DNA of 64,000 nt from Carallia brachiata (taxonomy: Eukaryota; Streptophyta; Magnoliopsida; Malpighiales; Rhizophoraceae): the NCBI GenBank assembly GCA_021464245.1, contig JADCRB010000106.1:310001-374000 (forward strand), in the 5' to 3' direction. Of this stretch, positions 59,401 to 64,000 are shown one piece after another. The stretch's first letter is position 1; each line of letters opens with the position of its first letter. The notes beneath the pieces are model-generated. The model was not told the DNA's origin and searched no databases. It was given only the letters and a program-made list of their open reading frames with translations. The translations under genes were made by a program, and so were the position numbers.

Positions 59401-61009
59401 GAGTATACTTTTGTTGTTGTACTTTTCGCCTTTCCTATTCTTGAGGGCAAGGAGTCTATTTTTGTTGTTGCTCCTGTCTTACTTTTCATACTCGTGCGGG
59501 TAAGGAGTCTTTTTTTGTTGTTGTTGTCGTCTCACATTTCACACTCAAACAGGCAAAGAGTATAATTTTGTTGTTGTACTTCTGGCCTTTTATACTCTTA
59601 CGAGTGAGGAGTCTGGTTTTGTTGTAGTTTCCGGCTTACCTTTTATACTCCTGCAAGCAATCAACAAGCTTTGTTGTTGCTGTCTCACCTTTTATACTCG
59701 TCCGGGGAAGAAGTATGCTTTGTTGTTGTCGTCTCGCCTTTTAAACTCTTACAGGCAAGGATTCTACTTTTGTTATTTTTACCGTCTTGCCTTTTATACT
59801 CGTGCGGCCTAAGCGTTTGCTTTGTTATTGTTACCGTCTCGCCTTTTACGCTCGTGCAAAGGAAGGAGTATTCTTTATTTTTGTTCCTTTTCACATTTGT
59901 ATTATTGCGGGCAAGGAGTCTACTATTGCTGTTGTTACTGTCTCAGTTTTTATACTCATGCAGGCAAGGAGTCCAGTTTTGTTGTTGTTGGCATTTTGCC
60001 TTTAATTCTCTTGCGGGCTAAAAGTCGACTTTGCTATTGTTGCCGTCACGCCTTTTATACCCGTGCAAGCACGAAATATGCTTTTGTTATTGTTGCCGTC
60101 TAGCCTTTTATGCTCGTACAGGCAAGGAGTCTGGTTTTGGTGACGTTGTCATCATGCCTTTTATACTCTTGCGGGCAAGGAGTATGCTTTTGTTGTTATT
60201 GCCATCTTGCCTTTTATACTTGTGCGGACAAGGAGTCTAGTTTTGTTGTTATTGCCATCTCGCTTTTAAACTCGTGCGAGTAAAGAGTGTGCTTTGTTGT
60301 TGCCGCCTTACCTTTTATCCTCGTTTGGGCAAGGAGTATGCTTTACTGTTGCCGCCTTGCCTTTTATACTCGTGCAAGCAGGGTATATGCTTTTGTTGTT
60401 GTTGCTGTCTCGCCTTTTATTCTCTTGCAGCCTAGAAGTATGCTTTGTTGTTGCCATCTCACCTTTTATACTCAGGCGGGCATGGAGTATACTTTTGTTG
60501 TTGTTACCTTCTCACCTTTTATACTTGTACAGGCAAGGAGTCAGGGTTTATTGTTGTTGCCGCATCGCTTTTTACACTCGTGCGGGAAAGCAGCTTACTT
60601 TATTGTTGCCGTCTCGCCTTTTATAGTCATGCGGGAAAAGGAGTATGCCTTGTTGTTACCACCCCACTTTTTATAGTCGTGCGGGCAAGCATCATGCTTT
60701 ATTCTTGCCATCTTGCCCTATATAGTCGTGCAGGAAAGAAGTATGCATTTTTATTGCTATCTCGCATTTTATACTCTTGCGGGCAAGTTGTCTTTTATTG
60801 TTGTTGTTTTCGTGTCGCCTTTTATACTTGTGTGTGCAAGCAGCATGCTTTGTTGTTGTCGTCTTGCCTTTTATATTCGTGCGGGCAAGCATCATGCTTT
60901 AATTCTATCGTCTCGCCTTTTATAGCTGTGTGGGCTAGAAGTATGCGTTGTTATTGCCGTCTCGCCTTTTATACTCTTCCAAGCAAGGAGTCTGTTTTTG
61001 TTATTGATG

Positions 61010-61150
61010 TTGTGATCTCACTAGTGAGGGCTACGCGTCTGCTTTGCTGTTGCCGTCTCACCTTTTATACTCATACGGGCAGGGAGTATGCTTTTGTCGT
61101 TATTGTTGTCGTCTCCCTAGTGAGGGCTAGGCGGTTGCTTTGCTGTTGTC
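61010..61150 (+). repeat. Local satellite variant with 'ctagtgagggcta' insert, duplicated
   Basis: An unusual monomer start, 'tctc.ctagtgagggcta.gcg', occurs at about 61015 and 61122, each followed by 'ttgctttgctgttg.cgtct'. The block between is ordinary monomer, so a two-monomer unit was duplicated after the variant arose. Confidence 0.6.
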
Positions 61151-63717
61151 GTCTTGCCATTTATACCTATACGGGCAAGGAGTCCAGTTTTGTTGTTGTT
61201 GTTGTCTTGCCCTTTTATACTCATATGGGAAAACAATATGCTTTGCTGTTGCCGCCTTGCCTTTTATACTCGTGCAGGCAAGAAGAATGCTTTGTTGTTA
61301 CCGTCTCGTCTTTTGTATTTTTGCAGGCAAGGAGTCTACTTTTGTTGTTGTTGCGGTCTTACCTTTTACACTCAAGTGGGCTAGAAGTCTACTTTGTTTT
61401 TGCTAATGTCTCACCTTTTATACTTGCGTAGGTGAGGAGTATGCTTTAGTTGTTGTTACCGTCTCGTCTTTTGTATTCTTGCGGGCAAGGAGTCTGGTTT
61501 TGTTGTTGTTGTTGTCCCGCCTGTTATGGTCATGCTAGTAAAGAGTCTAGTTTTTTGTTGTTGTTGTCTCATCTTTTGTACTCGTGCGGGCACGGAATAT
61601 TCTTTTGTTATTGTACTTTTTGCTTTTTATACCCTTGTGGGAAAGGAGTCTAGTTTTGTTGTTGTTCTCGTCTTGCCTATTATACTCATGTGGGCAAGGA
61701 GTATACTTTTGTTGTTGTACTTTTCGCTGTTTATATTCTTTTGGGCAAGGAGTCTACTTTTGCTGTTTTTGCCGTCTCATCCTTATAACTGTGCAGGCAA
61801 AGAGTCTGCTTTTGTTGTTGATGTCTTCTCGCCTTTTATACTCAGGGGGTCGAGGAGCATACTTTTGTTGTGGCACTTGTCACCTTTTATACTCTTACAG
61901 CCAATGAGACTACTTTTTTTGCTATTGCCGTCTCACATTCTATACATGTATGGGCCAGGAGTCTGCTTTCTTATTGCTACTGTCTCGCCTTTTATACTCT
62001 TGTGGACAAGGTGTATGTTTTGTTGTTGCCGTCTTGCCTTTTATACTCGTGCGGGCAACGAGTAAGCTTTAATGTTGCCTTCTCACCTTTTATACTCATG
62101 CGGGTAAGAAGCATGCGTTGTTGTTGCCCCCTCGCCGTTTATACTCCTACAGGCAAGAAATATGGTTTTGTTATTGTTTGTCGTCTCGCCTTTTATACTT
62201 GTACGGGTAAGGAGTCTGGTTTTGTTGTTGTTGTCGTCTTGCCTTTTTTACTCATGTGAGCAAGCAGCATGCTTTGTTGTTGCCGTCTGGCCTTTCATAG
62301 TCATGCGGGCAAGGAGTATGCTTTGTTGTTACTGTCTCGCCTTTTATACTCGTGCAGCCAAGGAGTATACTTTCGTTATTGTACCTTTCGACTTTTATAC
62401 TCTTGCAGGTAAGGAGTCCACTTTTGTTGTTGTTGTCGTCTCGCCTTTTATACTTATGCAGGCTGGAAGTCTGCTTTTGTTGTTGTTGCTGCCTTGCCTT
62501 TTATGCTTTGTAGAGGCAAGGAGTCTAGGTTTGTGGTTATTTCCATCTCGCCTTTTATACTAGTGTCGGCAAGTAATCGGCTTCATTGTTGCCGTCTTGC
62601 CTTTTGAACTTGGGCCGGCGAGGAGCATACTTTTGTTGTCGTACTTGTCGGCTTTTATACTCTTGCGGGCAAGGAGTCTGGTTTTGTTATTATTGTCGTC
62701 TAGCTTTTTATACTCATGAGGGCTATGCTTTTACTTTGCAGTTGATACCGTTTCACCTTCTATGCTCATGCTGGCGAGGAGGATACTTTTGATTTTGTAC
62801 TTTTTGCCCTTTATATTCTTCCAAACATGGAGTCTACTTTTGCTATTGTTTTCGTCTCACCTTGTATACTCGTCCTGGCTGGGAGTCTGCTTTTGTTGTT
62901 GTTGATGCCTTGCCTATTATACTCGTGCGGGCAGGGATTATGCTTTTTTGGCCGTTGCCGTGTCGCCTTTTATAATCGTACGAGCAAGAAGTCTGGTATG
63001 TTGTTCTTGCCGTCGGGCCTTTTGTACTCGTGCGAGCAAGCAGCAAGCTTTGTTGTTGCCATATTGCCTTTTATACTCGTGTGGGCAAGGTATATGCTTT
63101 GTTGTTGCCGTCTTGTTTTTTATACTCGGGCGAGTGAGGAGTATACCTTCATTGTTGTACTTTTTGCATTTTATACTCTCGCAAGTAAGTAGTCTGGTTT
63201 TGTTGTTATTACCTTCTCGCCTTTTATACTCGTGCAGGCAAAGAGTATACTTTTGTTGATATACTTTTTTCCTTTTATACTCTTGCGGGCAAGGAGTCTA
63301 CTTTTATTGTTGTTGCCATCTTGCCTTTTATGCTTGTGTGGGTAAGGAGTCTGGCTTTGTTGTTGTTGCTGTCTCGCCTTTTATACTCGTGTTTGCAAGG
63401 AGCATACTTTTGTTATTGTGCCTTTTTCCTTTTGTACTCTTGCGGGCAAGGAGTCTCCTTTTATTGTTGTTGCCGTCTTGCCTTTCCTACAAGTGCGGGC
63501 TAGGAGTCTGCTTTGCTGTTATTAGCATCTTGACTTTCATATTCGTGCGGGCAGGGTGTATGCTTATGTTATTGTTTGTTGTCTCGCCTTTTGTACTCAT
63601 GCGGGCAATGAGTATACTTTTTGTGGTTGTACTTTTTGTCTTTTATACTGTTGCGGGCAAGGAGTTTGCTTTTATTGTTTTTACTGTCTCGCCTTTTATA
63701 CCCATGCAAGCAAAGAG

Positions 63718-63905
63718 TCTGGTTTTGTTGTTGTTGCCCTCTCGCCTTTTATACTCATGCGGGCAAGGAGTGTACTTTTGTTATTGTTGTTGTCTCACGT
63801 TCTATACTCGTGCGGGCTAGGAGTGTGCTTTGCTGTTGTTGCTGTCTCGCCTTTTATACTCATGCGGGCAAGGAGTGTGCTTTGCTGTTGTTGCTGTCTC
63901 GCCTT
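63718..63905 (+). repeat. Nearly identical adjacent monomers near the right edge
   Basis: 'actcatgcgggcaaggagtg' and 'gctttgctgttgttgctgtc' repeat with almost no change over three consecutive 52-53 bp units. These are among the youngest duplications seen in array 2. Confidence 0.65.
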
Positions 63906-64000
63906 TATATTCGTACAAGTAAGGAGTATCCTTTGCTATAGCTGTCGCGCCTTTTATACTTGCGCAGGCAAAGAATGTGCTTTTGTTGTTGTTGCCATCT

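Larger units (their letters stand above)
56449..64000 (+). repeat. Minisatellite array 2, same family and orientation as array 1
   Basis: About 140 further monomers of the ~53 bp unit continue to the window edge. The same variants appear, such as 'ttgtacttttcgccttttat' pairs, 'gcaagcagcatgctttgttg' and 'ggctaggagtctgctttgct'. The first monomer after the rDNA block resumes within about ten bases of the phase at which array 1 stops, which fits an insertion into one array. Long open frames are by-products. Confidence 0.93.

Noticed and set aside
56450..64000. Long open frames such as 60445-61431
   Set aside because: Same satellite artefact as in array 1.
26016..64000. Repeat array considered as CRISPR
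   Set aside because: The repeats are contiguous diverged monomers with no unique spacers, in a plant nuclear context.

Overview
The window is nuclear DNA of a flowering plant, almost certainly a eudicot. It carries an F-box/DUF295-type gene, GT-AG spliced small genes, several classes of plant retrotransposon, a WUSCHEL-type homeobox, plant-type 18S and 26S rDNA, and long AT-rich spacers. I cannot name the species.

Layout. (1) 1-11.8 kb is sparse genic DNA. It holds the 5' end of an unidentified gene at the left edge, a truncated F-box copy, a nearly complete F-box gene broken by one frameshift (2732-3902), and two related small secreted-peptide-like genes on the minus strand (4137-4563 and 9274-10053). 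Each of these has a signal-peptide exon, a phase-1 intron and a second exon. MITE-like foldbacks and a SINE-like insertion lie among them. (2) 11.8-26.0 kb is a retrotransposon nest. It contains a deleted Ty1/copia element with LTRs and an AGTAT target duplication, and a LINE fragment. The LINE is split by a Sirevirus-like Ty1/copia element (14918-22267) with near-identical ~1.45 kb LTRs, a tRNA-Met primer site, repeated polypurine tracts and an AGATT target duplication. That element keeps only gag and protease. Between pol and its 3' LTR, on the opposite strand, it carries an intron-free WUSCHEL/WOX-like homeobox with a WUS box and an EAR-like motif. A decayed plant-transposon/gag-like reading frame and an LTR-like stretch follow. 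(3) 26.0-44.4 kb and 56.4-64.0 kb are one minisatellite family with a ~53 bp monomer, in the same orientation on both sides, with higher-order repeats and a conserved dyad in each monomer. (4) 44.4-56.4 kb is a 12 kb composite block interrupting that array. In order it holds a decayed chromovirus (Ty3/gypsy) pol on +, two head-to-tail LTRs, a 5'-truncated 18S rRNA pseudogene with the first bases of ITS1, a second copy of the same chromovirus family on -, rDNA intergenic-spacer-like DNA with ~105/130 bp subrepeats, and the 3' part of 26S rRNA on -.

Functionally, the candidates for live genes are the F-box gene (if its frameshift is a sequencing error), the two small peptide genes, and possibly the captured homeobox. 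Everything from 26 kb on looks like heterochromatin or decayed rDNA. The many long reading frames over the minisatellite come from a monomer that lacks stop codons and are not genes. The most novel-looking item is the WUSCHEL-like gene inside a recent, defective Sirevirus. The second is the satellite/rDNA/retroelement composite.
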